A stretch of 64,000 bases of DNA from Pseudomonas putida (GTDB lineage Bacteria > Pseudomonadota > Gammaproteobacteria > Pseudomonadales > Pseudomonadaceae): contig NZ_MINI01000028.1 in assembly GCF_002906855.1 (NCBI RefSeq), positions 1,240,001 through 1,304,000 of the forward strand, read 5' to 3'. Positions within the stretch are counted from its first letter, which is position 1. The number at the start of each line of letters is the position of its first letter. Of this stretch, positions 18,711 to 27,192 are shown piece after piece. The notes beneath the pieces are model-generated. The model had not been told where the DNA came from. It ran no database searches and was given only the letters and a program-made list of their open reading frames with translations. The translations under genes and the position numbers were made by a program.

Positions 18711-19772
18711 ATGAGTGAAAGAACCACGTCAGCCAGCTGGGCATCAGGGATTGTCAAGGCGCTGGAGCTGGAAGGGCTCGACTGCCCGGCCATGTTCAAG
18801 CAGCTGGGGCTGGATTTCGCTGCACTCGACGACCCGGATGCACGCTTCCCGCAGGACGCCATGACCCGCCTCTGGCAGCTGGCGGTCGAACTCTCGGGCA
18901 ACGAGGCCATCGGCCTGAACATGGCGCGGGTGGTGCGCCCGGCTTCATTCCATGTGGTGGGCTATGCGTTGATGTCCAGCCGCACCCTGGCCGAAGGTTT
19001 CGAGCGGTTGGTGCGCTACCAGCGCATCATTGCCGAAAGCTCGGACCTGAGCTTCATCCTCGGCCCTGAAGGCTATTCGCTGATTCTGACCGTGCATGGC
19101 GATCACCTGCCACCCACCCGGCACAGCGCCGAAGCGTCGTTGGCCTGCGCGCTGGCCTTGTGCAAATGGCTCAGTGGCCGGCCGGTGCAGCCGCGGCGGG
19201 TGCTGGTGCAAGGGCCGCAGCCGAAGGATATCGAGCCATACAAGGTGGCGTTCCATTCCCCGCTGATATTCGGTGCTCCGCACGATGCACTGGTGTTCGA
19301 GCGGGCCGACATGGAAGCGCCATTGCCCACTGCCAACGAAGCCATGGCCATCCTGCATGACCGCTTTGCCGGCGAATACCTCGCGCGTTTTTCGGAAAGC
19401 CGCGTGACTCACCGGGTGCGCCAGGTGCTGTGCCGCATTCTGCCGCAAGGGGAGCCCAAGCGCGAAACCCTGGCCCAGGCCCTGCACCTGTCCCAGCGCA
19501 CCTTGCAGCGCCGCTTGCAGGAAGAGGGCACCAGCTTCCAGACGTTGCTCGACGACACCCGCCGCGAGCTGGCCGAGCAGTATCTGGCCCAACCAGGCAT
19601 GACCCTGCTGGAAACCGCCTATCTGCTGGGCTTTGCCGACCCGAGCAACTTCTATCGGGCGTTTCGCCGCTGGTTCGATGTGACCCCCAGCGAGTACCGT
19701 GCCCGGCTGGGGGCGGAGCCTGCCGAAGTCAGTGACGCCAGAACGCCGGCATACACAACACCAGCACCGTGA
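18711..19772 (+). CDS. AraC-family transcriptional regulator (arabinose-binding-like N-domain)
   Basis: This 353-residue regulator has a long N-terminal sensor domain (about residues 20-215, AMTRLWQLAVELSGNEAIGL, FHVVGYALMSSRTLAEGFERLVRY). The C-terminal AraC HTH (about 235-335) shows ETLAQALHLSQRTLQRRLQEEG and TAYLLGFADPSNFYRAFRRWF. This is the OruR/MmsR-like subgroup common in Pseudomonas. The ATG is at 18711. Its last 44 bp overlap the end of the convergent trkH gene. Target unknown. Confidence 0.9.
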   Translation: MSERTTSASWASGIVKALELEGLDCPAMFKQLGLDFAALDDPDARFPQDAMTRLWQLAVELSGNEAIGLNMARVVRPASFHVVGYALMSSRTLAEGFERLVRYQRIIAESSDLSFILGPEGYSLILTVHGDHLPPTRHSAEASLACALALCKWLSGRPVQPRRVLVQGPQPKDIEPYKVAFHSPLIFGAPHDALVFERADMEAPLPTANEAMAILHDRFAGEYLARFSESRVTHRVRQVLCRILPQGEPKRETLAQALHLSQRTLQRRLQEEGTSFQTLLDDTRRELAEQYLAQPGMTLLETAYLLGFADPSNFYRAFRRWFDVTPSEYRARLGAEPAEVSDARTPAYTTPAP

Positions 19773-21183
19773 TGATCTCCAGGCGGCCGAGCAGCATGCC
19801 GGTCGACAGCACCCATTTGGCGGCATCCGGCAGCGTCGAGTAGTTGCCCGAAGGGCCGACCACTTCACCCAGGCCCGGGCCCACGCCCGACACGGTGCCG
19901 GCAGCACCAGTCAGTGCGGTCATCCAGTCAACGCCCAGCAGTGACAGCAGCAGGGCCATCACGCAGATGGTGATGGCGAAGAAGAACGAGAAGGTCAGGA
20001 TCGAGCGGACGATTTCTTCGTCCAGTCGATGGCCGTTGTACTTCTGCTTGATCACCGCGCGCGGGTGGATCAGCTGGTTGAGGCTGGCCTTGAGCAGGAT
20101 GTAGGCCACCTGGAAGCGGAAGATCTTGATACCGCCGGCGGTGGAGCCGGAGCAGCCGCCGACAAAGCCCAGGTAGAAGAACAGCATCAGCGAGAAGTTG
20201 CCCCACAGGCTGTAGTCGCCCAGGGCGAAGCCGGTGGTGGTGACCACCGAGGTCACGTTCAGCGCCACGTGGCGCAGGGCGTCGAGCCAGTGCAGGTTGG
20301 TGGTGTACCAGTACCAGGTGCCGAGCACGATCCAGGTCACTACCAGCATGCCCAGCAAACCTTGAACCTGCTGGTCGCGGATAAGGGCTTTGCGGTTGCC
20401 GCGCAAGGTCGCCACGTACAGCGTGAAGGGCAGGCTGCCCATGATCATCACCACCACCGCGACCCAGTGCACGGCAGGGATGTCCCATTTGGCCAGTGAC
20501 TGGTCAGAGGTGGAGAAACCGCCGGTGGAGATCGCCGACATGGCGTGGTTGATGGCATCGAACGGGCTCATGCCCGCCCACCAGAAGGCCAGTGCGCCAA
20601 AGATCGAGAAGCCGACGTATACGCCGACGATCGACTTGGCGACCATGTGCGAGCGCGGCATGACCTTTTCCGAGCGGTCCGACGACTCGGTCTGGAACAG
20701 GCGCATGCCACCGATGCGCAGCAGCGGCAGGATTGCTACCGCCATGGCGATGAAGCCGATGCCGCCGAGCCAGTGCAGCATCGAGCGCCACATCAGGATG
20801 CCCGGCGACATCGTGTCGAGCCCGCTGAGCACCGTGGCGCCGGTGGCGGTGATGCCAGACATGCTTTCGAAGAAGGCGTCGGTGTAGCTGATGTGCTGGG
20901 TCAGCAGGAAGGGCAGGGCGGCGAATATGCACACCACCACCCAGCTGCTGACGGTCAGCAGGTACATGTCGCGCGGGCGCAAGTGTACGTGCTCGGGGCG
21001 GCCCTGCAGGACCATGGCCAGGCCGGCGATGAAGGTGATCAGGCTGGACCAGAGGAACGACGGCAGGTCGCCGGTGCGCTCGAAGATCACCAGGGTGGCC
21101 ATGGGCACGACCATGCTGACCGCCAGGGTGATCAGGAAGATGCCGATGATGAAACCAATGATCCTTAAGGTCGGCAACGCCAT
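19729..21183 (-). CDS. trkH: TrkH-family potassium uptake protein
   Basis: This is the integral membrane K+ translocating subunit of the Trk system, 484 residues with about ten helices. Selectivity-loop segments are visible (SGITATGATVLSGLDTMSPG, NHAMSAISTGGFS, VTSVVTTTGFALGDYS, TGAAGTVSGVGPGLGEV). The structural element GGIGFIAMAVAILPLLRIGG is a TrkH hallmark. The ATG at 21183 begins MALPTLRIIGFIIG. It works with a TrkA NAD-binding subunit that is not in this window. The 3' end overlaps the convergent AraC gene by 44 bp. Confidence 0.94.
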   Translation of the reverse strand: MALPTLRIIGFIIGIFLITLAVSMVVPMATLVIFERTGDLPSFLWSSLITFIAGLAMVLQGRPEHVHLRPRDMYLLTVSSWVVVCIFAALPFLLTQHISYTDAFFESMSGITATGATVLSGLDTMSPGILMWRSMLHWLGGIGFIAMAVAILPLLRIGGMRLFQTESSDRSEKVMPRSHMVAKSIVGVYVGFSIFGALAFWWAGMSPFDAINHAMSAISTGGFSTSDQSLAKWDIPAVHWVAVVVMIMGSLPFTLYVATLRGNRKALIRDQQVQGLLGMLVVTWIVLGTWYWYTTNLHWLDALRHVALNVTSVVTTTGFALGDYSLWGNFSLMLFFYLGFVGGCSGSTAGGIKIFRFQVAYILLKASLNQLIHPRAVIKQKYNGHRLDEEIVRSILTFSFFFAITICVMALLLSLLGVDWMTALTGAAGTVSGVGPGLGEVVGPSGNYSTLPDAAKWVLSTGMLLGRLEIITVLVLCMPAFWRH

Positions 21184-21285
21184 GTGATCTGCTCTGACTC
21201 GAAACGGAAGGGCGCCATTCTACCTATGGGTCTGGTGATGTAAACGCTAGAATGGCCGCACATTCACCTGCCAGGAGGGTAGCCG

Positions 21286-21843
21286 ATGGAGGCTCTCGAC
21301 GCATTGCTCAACCGTGTATCCGTGCCGCGCCTGACCGAACCTGCGCCCAACGAGGCCCAGCGCGAGGCGCTGTTCCAGGCCGCCTTGCGCGCACCGGACC
21401 ACGGCCAGCTGCGGCCATGGCGCTTCCTGACCATCGAGGGGCAGGGCCGCGACAAGCTCGGTCAGCTGTTTGCCGAAGCGGTGCAGCACAAGGGCGACGC
21501 CAGCCAGGCTGCGTTGGACAAGGCACGCGCGATGCCGCTGCGTGCGCCGTTGCTGATCGTGGTGATCGCCAAGCTGCAGGACCACTTCAAGGTGCCCAAG
21601 TCCGAGCAGCGCCTGGCGGCGGGTTGCGCGGCCCATGGCATCCTGATTGCAGCGCATGCACAAGGGATAGGCGCGGTGTGGCGCACCGGTGAGATGGCGT
21701 TCGATGCCCATGTGCACAAAGGGCTGGGCCTGGCCGAGAATGAGGAGTTGATTGGCTACCTGTATGTCGGTACGCCGATGGCCGAACCGCGTACGGCGCC
21801 GATTCTGGAAACTGCCGATTACGTCAGCGTCTGGGGCGAATAG
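21286..21843 (+). CDS. Nitroreductase-family flavoprotein (YdjA-like)
   Basis: This 185-residue FMN-dependent oxidoreductase of the nitroreductase superfamily has FQAALRAPDHGQLRPWRFL near the start (flavin contact and substrate region). The FMN-phosphate part is AAGCAAHGILIAAHAQGIGAVWRTG, and ENEELIGYLYVGTP lies near the end. The size fits the compact YdjA subgroup. The ATG at 21286 has a strong CAGGAGGG site. It is divergent from trkH and stands alone, ahead of a REP pair. The natural substrate is unknown. Confidence 0.9.
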   Translation: MEALDALLNRVSVPRLTEPAPNEAQREALFQAALRAPDHGQLRPWRFLTIEGQGRDKLGQLFAEAVQHKGDASQAALDKARAMPLRAPLLIVVIAKLQDHFKVPKSEQRLAAGCAAHGILIAAHAQGIGAVWRTGEMAFDAHVHKGLGLAENEELIGYLYVGTPMAEPRTAPILETADYVSVWGE

Positions 21844-21852
21844 CGCGCTGGA

Positions 21853-21945
21853 TTCTTCGCGGGGCAAGCCCGCTCCTACAGAAATTACGCAAGGGCCGAG
21901 GGCTGTGCAGTATCTGTAGGAGCGGGCTTGCCCCGCGAAAGGGCC
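21853..21945. repeat. Pair of inverted REP elements
   Basis: The forward copy at 21853-21882 and the inverted copy at 21913-21945 share the core GCGGGGCAAGCCCGCTCC, separated by about 30 bp. They lie between the convergent nitroreductase and sensor kinase genes, a position where they may also end transcription. Confidence 0.9.
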
Positions 21946-21963
21946 AGTGGGCCCTACATCACT

Positions 21964-23298
21964 TCAACTGCCTGTTGCCACAGCCAGCGGCAACTCCAAC
22001 CGAGCCACGAACCCACCCTGCGGGTGATTCTCCAGCACCAGACTCCCGCCATGCCGCTCGGCCGCCTTGCGCGCAATCGCCAGCCCCAGCCCATGCCCCG
22101 CCGCTTCCTGCCCCGGCGCGCGGAAGAATGGCTCACCCAACTGCGCCAGATGCTCCGGCGCCGCACCTGGCCCATGATCGCGCACGCTCAGGACGATCTT
22201 GTCCTGCTCGCGCTGCGCACTGATCTCGATCGGTTGCCCCTCCGGGTTGAAGCGCAGGGCATTGCGCACCAGGTTGTCCACGGCACGCTCGATCAGCGTC
22301 GGCCAGCCTTGTAGCGTCAGCCCCGGCTGCGCTTCCAGCTTCACTTCCTGCTCCGGCGCACTGAGCTGGGCGTCCTTGCGCACGCTGCCGAGCAGCGCGT
22401 TGAGATCGACAGGCTCGGCGTGGGCCTGCTCGGCATCGACCCGGGCCAACGTCAGGATTTCGCTGATCAGGTCTTCCAGGCGGTCGCATTCCCGGGTCAG
22501 GCGTGGCCACAGGGCCTGGCGCTGTTCGGTTTCGGCGCGCTCTGCCAGGGCCAGGGCAATGCGCAGGCGAGCCAGTGGCGAGCGCAGCTCGTGGGACACA
22601 TCGCGCAGCAGCTGGCGCTGGCTGCCGATCAGGCTCTGCAGGCGTGCCCCCATCTTGTTGAAGTCCTTGGCCAGCACGCCGAACTCGTCACGCCGGGCCG
22701 CCAGGCGGGCCAGGCTGTTCTGTTGGTAGCTGGCCTGGCCAAGGTCGTGCACCGCGCCGCGCAGGCGGCTGAGCGGGCGGGTGATCGACAGGGTCACCAG
22801 CAGGCTGAACAAGGTCAGCACCACCAGCGCGATACCCAGGGCACTCAACGGCCAGAGCAGGCTCTCGCGGTGCCAGGCGTCCAGCTCCGGGTGCGGGATG
22901 CGGTAGATCAACAGGTAGGTGTTGCCGCTGTCGGGGCTGGTGTATTCCTCGGTCAGGCGGCGCCACGGCAGGCGGCGCTCGTCATTGTGCTGGCGCGCCT
23001 CGAACGCCGCCGCGCGGCGCGGGAAAGTACCAGGCACCACGGCATCGCCGCTGTCGTCGAGCACCTGCACATCGATCTTGTAGCGCTCCTTGCGTCGCTC
23101 CAGGAAGGCTTGGGCAGACTCCAGGCCCTCCTGCTCGTAATGCTTGGCCCAGTGGCTGGCCATGGTCTTGAGGCCCGGGTGGCGGCTGAGGATCCAGGCG
23201 TCCTGGTTGAGCATGTGGCCCAGCAGGATCGACAGGCCCGCGACCAGGGTGATAGCCAGCCAGAAACTGGCCAGGATGCGCCAGAACAGAGAACGCAA
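21964..23298 (-). CDS. Sensor histidine kinase, CpxA-like
   Basis: This membrane sensor of a two-component system has 444 residues from the proposed start. Helices at about residues 3-28 and 147-172 flank a periplasmic domain; a HAMP-like linker (TRPLSRLRGAVHDLGQ) follows. The H-box is DVSHELRSPLARL with the phosphorylated His at about residue 236. The ATP domain has NLVRNALRFNP, DHGPGA and GHGLGLAIARKAAERHGG. I chose the TTG at 23298 because AGGAGG lies just upstream; the ATG at 23352 sits inside a terminator hairpin and is unlikely. It is downstream of the Spy/CpxP-like gene and the CpxR-like regulator, all on one strand, as in the P. aeruginosa PA3204-3206 set. Confidence 0.88.
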   Translation of the reverse strand: MRSLFWRILASFWLAITLVAGLSILLGHMLNQDAWILSRHPGLKTMASHWAKHYEQEGLESAQAFLERRKERYKIDVQVLDDSGDAVVPGTFPRRAAAFEARQHNDERRLPWRRLTEEYTSPDSGNTYLLIYRIPHPELDAWHRESLLWPLSALGIALVVLTLFSLLVTLSITRPLSRLRGAVHDLGQASYQQNSLARLAARRDEFGVLAKDFNKMGARLQSLIGSQRQLLRDVSHELRSPLARLRIALALAERAETEQRQALWPRLTRECDRLEDLISEILTLARVDAEQAHAEPVDLNALLGSVRKDAQLSAPEQEVKLEAQPGLTLQGWPTLIERAVDNLVRNALRFNPEGQPIEISAQREQDKIVLSVRDHGPGAAPEHLAQLGEPFFRAPGQEAAGHGLGLAIARKAAERHGGSLVLENHPQGGFVARLELPLAVATGS

Positions 23299-23322
23299 GA
23301 GCACCTCCTGAAAACGGGAAAA

Positions 23323-23350
23323 GCCCGGCCCGCTTGAGGGCGGGCCGGGC
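23323..23350 (-). terminator. Terminator or attenuator between the Spy-like gene and the kinase gene
   Basis: GCCCGGCCCGC pairs with GCGGGCCGGGC around a 6-nt loop, and in the minus direction it is followed by a T-rich run. It would partly end transcription after the abundant periplasmic protein gene and reduce kinase expression. Confidence 0.75.
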
Positions 23351-23364
23351 ATTGGGGTGACAGC

Positions 23365-23781
23365 TTACTGGGCCTTGCCAGCTTTTTCAGCTTTCCAGGC
23401 CTGGAACTCCTTCCATTCAGCCTTGCGAGCTTCGCGTTCCTTCTGCAGTTCGTCGAACTTCTTCTGCTGGTCAGGCTTGAGCAGCGCGCGGACCTGGCTG
23501 TCGGTCTTGTCGTGGCTGGCCTTGAGCTCGTCTTTCATGGCCTTCTGGTCAGCTGCTGGCAGCTTGTTCAGGTAGCGCTCGGTGATTTCGCGGCGGTGCT
23601 GCATTTGCTCGCCCATCAGCTTGCCGATCTGCTGGCGCTGGTCGCGGCTCAGGTCCAGTTGGGCGAAAGGCGCATCACCGCGATGATGCGGGCCGTCGTG
23701 ACGCGGGCCGCCTTCAGGCATGGCCATGGCGACGGTTGGCAGGGCGGCGGCGAACATCAGGGCGATAAGGGTCTTGCGCAT
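23365..23781 (-). CDS. Spy/CpxP-family periplasmic protein
   Basis: This 138-residue LTxxQ-family protein has a signal peptide (MRKTLIALMFAAALPTVAMA), a His-rich stretch (GGPRHDGPHHRGD, residues 24-36) and two LTxxQ-like motifs (LDLSRDQRQQI and LLKPDQQKKF). The tail is highly charged and helical. Relatives are periplasmic chaperones or inhibitors of the CpxA sensor. The gene sits between the CpxR-like and CpxA-like genes, with a CpxR-type box about 80-97 bp upstream. The His-rich part could bind metal, which is inference. Confidence 0.87.
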   Translation of the reverse strand: MRKTLIALMFAAALPTVAMAMPEGGPRHDGPHHRGDAPFAQLDLSRDQRQQIGKLMGEQMQHRREITERYLNKLPAADQKAMKDELKASHDKTDSQVRALLKPDQQKKFDELQKEREARKAEWKEFQAWKAEKAGKAQ

Positions 23782-23861
23782 GGTGTTTCTCCTGTCATGG
23801 GCCGGTGTTTACCGGATGAGCTCAGTCTAGGGAGATCAAGGTCAAGCGCAGTCAGCGGACG

Positions 23862-23877
23862 GTAAAGGCAGGGTAAA
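23862..23877. promoter_or_regulatory. CpxR-type box upstream of the Spy/CpxP-like gene
   Basis: GTAAA-GGCAGG-GTAAA at 23862-23877 matches the CpxR recognition pattern (two GTAAA repeats 4-8 nt apart). It lies in the gap between the response regulator gene and the Spy-like gene. The match is direct; binding is inferred. Confidence 0.6.
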
Positions 23878-23905
23878 GATGGGGCGCAGGCGGCCCCATG
23901 CAGGT

Positions 23906-24583
23906 TTACAGGCTGTAGTAGTAACCGCGGCTACGCAGTGCCACGATCCGCGGCCGCCCATCGGGGTGTGGGCCGACTTTCTTGCGCAGGTTGCTGACGT
24001 GCATGTCCAGGCTGCGGTCATACAGGGTCAGCTTGCGCCCCAAGGCGATCTGCGCCAGTTCCTGTTTGTCCAGCGGCTCGCCCGGCTGGCGCAGCAGCGC
24101 TTCGAGGATGCGGCTTTCGGACAGCGTCAGGCTCATGTCGCGGCCATCGATGCTGACCACGCCACGCACCGGGCTGAACGCCAGGTCGCCGATCTCCAGC
24201 TGGGTGGTGGTGGCGGTGGGGTGGCTGCGGCGCAGCACGGCGCGCAGGCGGGCGGTGAGCTCACGAGGGTCGCAGGGCTTGGCCAGGTAATCGTCGGCGC
24301 CCAGTTCCAGGCCGAGGATGCGGTCCAGGGGTTCGCCGCGCGCCGACAGCATCAGCACCGGCAGCTCGGCGTGTTCGTTGCGCAGCTGCTTGAGCAGCTC
24401 CAGGCCGCTGCCGTCGGGCAGCATCACATCCAGCACCACGGCCGCCGGGGCCTGCTCGGCCAACGCCTGTCGCGCGCTCTGGCCATCGTGGCAGGCGCGT
24501 ACCGCAAACCCTTCCTGGGTCAGCCAGCTGCCGAGCAGCTCGCAGAGTTCCTGGTCATCATCAATCAGTAACAGCTCGCTCAT
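23906..24583 (-). CDS. cpxR: OmpR-family response regulator, CpxR-like
   Basis: This 225-residue DNA-binding response regulator has a receiver domain with acidic pocket LLIDDD (residues 6-10), phosphorylated Asp52 in VVLDVMLPDG and Lys in DDYLAKPCDPREL. The C-terminal winged helix (about 130-225) ends with MHVSNLRKKVGPHPDGRPRIVALRSRGYYY. The ATG is at 24583. It is the first gene of the set that includes the Spy/CpxP-like protein and the CpxA-like kinase. The name cpxR follows the genomic layout and the CpxR-type box downstream, so treat it as probable rather than proven. Confidence 0.88.
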   Translation of the reverse strand: MSELLLIDDDQELCELLGSWLTQEGFAVRACHDGQSARQALAEQAPAAVVLDVMLPDGSGLELLKQLRNEHAELPVLMLSARGEPLDRILGLELGADDYLAKPCDPRELTARLRAVLRRSHPTATTTQLEIGDLAFSPVRGVVSIDGRDMSLTLSESRILEALLRQPGEPLDKQELAQIALGRKLTLYDRSLDMHVSNLRKKVGPHPDGRPRIVALRSRGYYYSL

Positions 24584-24690
24584 GACTCACTCAATTCAAA
24601 TCGACGGCGTCTGACGCGCTCGCCAGTGGCAAAGATACCGCAGACTGGGGGCGACTGTGCAATTTGAGCGTGCAATTAGAACGGGGCAGG

Positions 24691-24719
24691 CCGCGTCGCC
24701 TGCGTGATCGGCGACGCGG
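24691..24719 (-). terminator. Terminator-like hairpin after the yciI-type gene
   Basis: CCGCGTCGCC pairs perfectly with GGCGACGCGG around a 9-nt loop, 7 bp after the stop of the YciI-family gene on the minus strand. There is no long T-run. Confidence 0.6.
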
Positions 24720-24726
24720 TGGGCGG

Positions 24727-25026
24727 TCAGGGCAAGACTTGCTTGAACGGCTTGACGATGACCTTGTCGTACACGCCCGCGGCGATGTACGGGTCGGCAT
24801 CGGCCCAGGCCTGGGCGGCGGCCAGGGAGTCGAACTCGGCGACGATCAGGCTGCCGCTGAAGCCGGCTTCACCTGGGTCGTTGCTGTCGATGGCCGGGTG
24901 CGGGCCGGCCAGCACCACGCGGCCTTCGGCCTTGAGCTGTTGCAGGCGCTCGATGTGCGCCGGGCGTGCGGCCAGGCGTTTTTCCAGGGAGTTCGCGACG
25001 TCGCTGGCGATGATGGCGTAGAGCAT
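24727..25026 (-). CDS. YciI family protein
   Basis: This 99-residue ferredoxin-like alpha-beta protein has the family pattern MLYAIIASD at the start, the conserved [22 protein letters not shown] and [20 protein letters not shown]. Relatives have a conserved His-Asp pair proposed to be catalytic, but no reaction is established for this branch. The ATG at 25026 is just 1 bp after the stop codon of yciB, so the two are translationally linked. Confidence 0.9.
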   Translation of the reverse strand: MLYAIIASDVANSLEKRLAARPAHIERLQQLKAEGRVVLAGPHPAIDSNDPGEAGFSGSLIVAEFDSLAAAQAWADADPYIAAGVYDKVIVKPFKQVLP

Positions 25027-25027
25027 G

Positions 25028-25621
25028 TCAATCCTTGGGTTTGGAGGTGGAAGGGTCGTCGTGCAGGTGACGCGACAGGTACACACCCTGCGCCACCAGG
25101 AAGATCACGGTCATGCCCAGGCTGCCGAACACCTTGAAGTCGACCCAGAAGTCCTGGAAGGTGAAGGCCACGAACAGGTTGGCGGCGCCGCAGAACACGA
25201 AGAAGGCGATCCAGGCCACGTTCAGGCGCGACCAGATGGCATCGGGCAGGGTTAGCGCGTGGCCCATGATGCGCTTGATCAGCACCCGGTCGCCGATGAA
25301 GTGGCTACCGGCGAAGCCCAGGGCGAACAGCCAGTTGACCACCGGCGCCTTCCACTTGAGGAAGGTCTCGCTGTGGAAGGTCAGGGTCAGTCCACCGAAC
25401 ACCAGGCAGGCGACCAAGGTCAGCCACTGGCCCTTTTCCAGCTTGCGCTGGCGCAGGAACAGCGCGCCGTACACCACCAGCGAGCTGATGATCAGCATCG
25501 CCGTGGCACTGTAGATGCCGCCGAACTCGAAGCTGTGGCCAGCGACTTCCATGGGTCGTGGGTCGAGCTTGTAGACGATGAAGAACAGCAGCAGCGGGAT
25601 GAAATCGATGAATTGTTTCAC
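25028..25621 (-). CDS. yciB: Intracellular septation protein A (YciB/IspZ)
   Basis: This 197-residue inner-membrane protein has about five helices. The family opening is (V/M)[28 protein letters not shown]-like [21 protein letters not shown] and [22 protein letters not shown] are also family hallmarks. It is linked to cell-envelope synthesis and division in enterobacteria and Shigella. The GTG at 25621 fits the usual N-terminus; an upstream ATG at 25690 would add 23 unconserved residues and overlap the divergent gene's start. Confidence 0.92.
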   Translation of the reverse strand: MKQFIDFIPLLLFFIVYKLDPRPMEVAGHSFEFGGIYSATAMLIISSLVVYGALFLRQRKLEKGQWLTLVACLVFGGLTLTFHSETFLKWKAPVVNWLFALGFAGSHFIGDRVLIKRIMGHALTLPDAIWSRLNVAWIAFFVFCGAANLFVAFTFQDFWVDFKVFGSLGMTVIFLVAQGVYLSRHLHDDPSTSKPKD

Positions 25622-25688
25622 AATGGCAGCCAGAATCGGGATGTGACGGCATAATAACAAACATCGATTCCAGCGAAAGCGCTCCTCC

Positions 25689-26549
25689 ATGAATGTTGAT
25701 CTGCACTGTCACAGCACGGCCTCCGACGGCGCCCTGTCGCCCACGGACCTGGTCGCCCGGGCCCATGAGCACGGGGTGCAAACGCTGGCACTGACCGACC
25801 ACGACACCCTCGAAGGGCTACCCGAAGCTCGCCAGGCCTGCCACACGCGTGGCATGCGCTGGGTCAGCGGGGTAGAGCTGTCGTGCACCTGGGGCGGCGC
25901 GACCATCCACGTGCTGGGCTACAACTTCCCGCTCGATGCACCGCCCTTGCTCCGGGCCATCGAGGCCCTGCACCGTGGCCGCTGGTTGCGCGCCGAGGAA
26001 ATCGACAAACGGTTGGCGGCCAAGGGTATGCCGGGCGCCCTCGACGGTGCGCGGGCCGTACAACAGGAACTGGGGGACAGCGGCAACGCCCCGGCGCGGC
26101 CGCACTTTGCCGAATTCATGGTCCGCGCCGGCCATGTCAAGGACCGCGGCGAGGCCTTCCGCAAGTGGCTGGGGGCCGGCAAACTGGGCGACGTCAAGCA
26201 GCACTGGCCGACGCTCGAGGAAACTGTCGCGACCCTGCGCGAGTCAAACGCTTGGGTGAGCCTTGCGCATCCCATGCACTACGATCTGACCCGCAGCAAG
26301 CGCAGGCGGCTGATTGCCGACTATATTCAGGCAGGCGGGCAGGCACTTGAAGTGGTCAACGGGATGATGCCGGCCGAACAGGTGGGCACGATGTCCATCC
26401 TCACCCGTGAGTTTGGCCTGCTGGCAAGCGCTGGCAGCGATTTCCACGGCCCCGGCACCTGGGGCGAGATCGGTGCCTACCGGCCATTGCCTGAGGACTT
26501 GCCACCTCTGTGGCGTCGATTCAGCCATGAACAGCCTATGGCGCTATGA
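25689..26549 (+). CDS. PHP-domain phosphoesterase (RNase AM / TrpH-YciV-like)
   Basis: This 286-residue metal-dependent hydrolase has PHP motifs [11 protein letters not shown] (residues 4-14), [10 protein letters not shown] and [13 protein letters not shown], with the final metal-binding GSDFHGPG near residue 255. Relatives remove 5' nucleotides from short RNAs and mature rRNA 5' ends, and degrade 3',5'-bisphosphonucleotides. The ATG is at 25689, divergent from yciB. Its stop is only 13 bp before the yciO start, so it heads the PHP-yciO-scpA-scpB gene string. Confidence 0.9.
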   Translation: MNVDLHCHSTASDGALSPTDLVARAHEHGVQTLALTDHDTLEGLPEARQACHTRGMRWVSGVELSCTWGGATIHVLGYNFPLDAPPLLRAIEALHRGRWLRAEEIDKRLAAKGMPGALDGARAVQQELGDSGNAPARPHFAEFMVRAGHVKDRGEAFRKWLGAGKLGDVKQHWPTLEETVATLRESNAWVSLAHPMHYDLTRSKRRRLIADYIQAGGQALEVVNGMMPAEQVGTMSILTREFGLLASAGSDFHGPGTWGEIGAYRPLPEDLPPLWRRFSHEQPMAL

Positions 26550-26562
26550 ACAGGAAGACTTC

Positions 26563-27192
26563 GTGAGCCAATTTTTCCAGATTCATCCGGAGAACCCTCA
26601 GCCGCGCCTGATCCGCCAGGCGGTGGAGATCATCCGCAAGGGCGGCGTGGTGGTCTACCCGACCGACTCGGCCTATGCCCTGGGTTGCCAGATCGGCGAC
26701 AAGGCGGCGATCGAGCGGGTGCGCCGCCTGCGCGGCCTGGACAAGACCCACAACTTCACCCTGATGTGCTGCGACATGTCGCAACTGGGGCTGTACGCCA
26801 AGGTCGACACCGGTATCTTCCGTCTGCTCAAGGCCCATGTACCCGGGCCCTATACCTTCATCCTCAACGGTACCCGCGAAGTGCCGCGCCTGCTGCTGCA
26901 TGAAAAGCGCCGCACCATCGGCCTGCGCGTGCCGGACCACGCTATTACCTTGGCGCTGCTGGCCGAACTGGGCGAGCCGCTGATGAGCGTGAGCCTGATC
27001 CTGCCGGGCGACACCGAGCCGATGACCGACCCCTACGAGATTCGCGAGCGCCTGGAGCACCATGTCGACCTGGTCATCGACGGTGGCTTCGGCGACCTCA
27101 AGGCTTCGACCATCATCGACCTGTCCGGCGACGAGCCTGAACTGATCCGCGAAGGCTGCGGCGACCCTACGCCGTTCATGGTCAACGCGTGA
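26563..27192 (+). CDS. yciO: YciO/Sua5/YrdC-family L-threonylcarbamoyladenylate synthase-like protein
   Basis: This 209-residue protein has the YrdC fold: KGGVVVYPTDSAYALGCQIGD (nucleotide-binding start), KTHNFTLMCCDMSQL, VPGPYTFIL, RRTIGLRVPDH and the C-terminal STIIDLSGDEPELIREG. The YciO branch is related to TsaC, which makes threonylcarbamoyl-AMP for tRNA t6A, but YciO itself may not be the main enzyme. The GTG at 26563 is preferred because the family begins (M)SQFFQIHPENPQPRLI. Its TGA overlaps the GTG start of scpA. Confidence 0.9.
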   Translation: MSQFFQIHPENPQPRLIRQAVEIIRKGGVVVYPTDSAYALGCQIGDKAAIERVRRLRGLDKTHNFTLMCCDMSQLGLYAKVDTGIFRLLKAHVPGPYTFILNGTREVPRLLLHEKRRTIGLRVPDHAITLALLAELGEPLMSVSLILPGDTEPMTDPYEIRERLEHHVDLVIDGGFGDLKASTIIDLSGDEPELIREGCGDPTPFMVNA

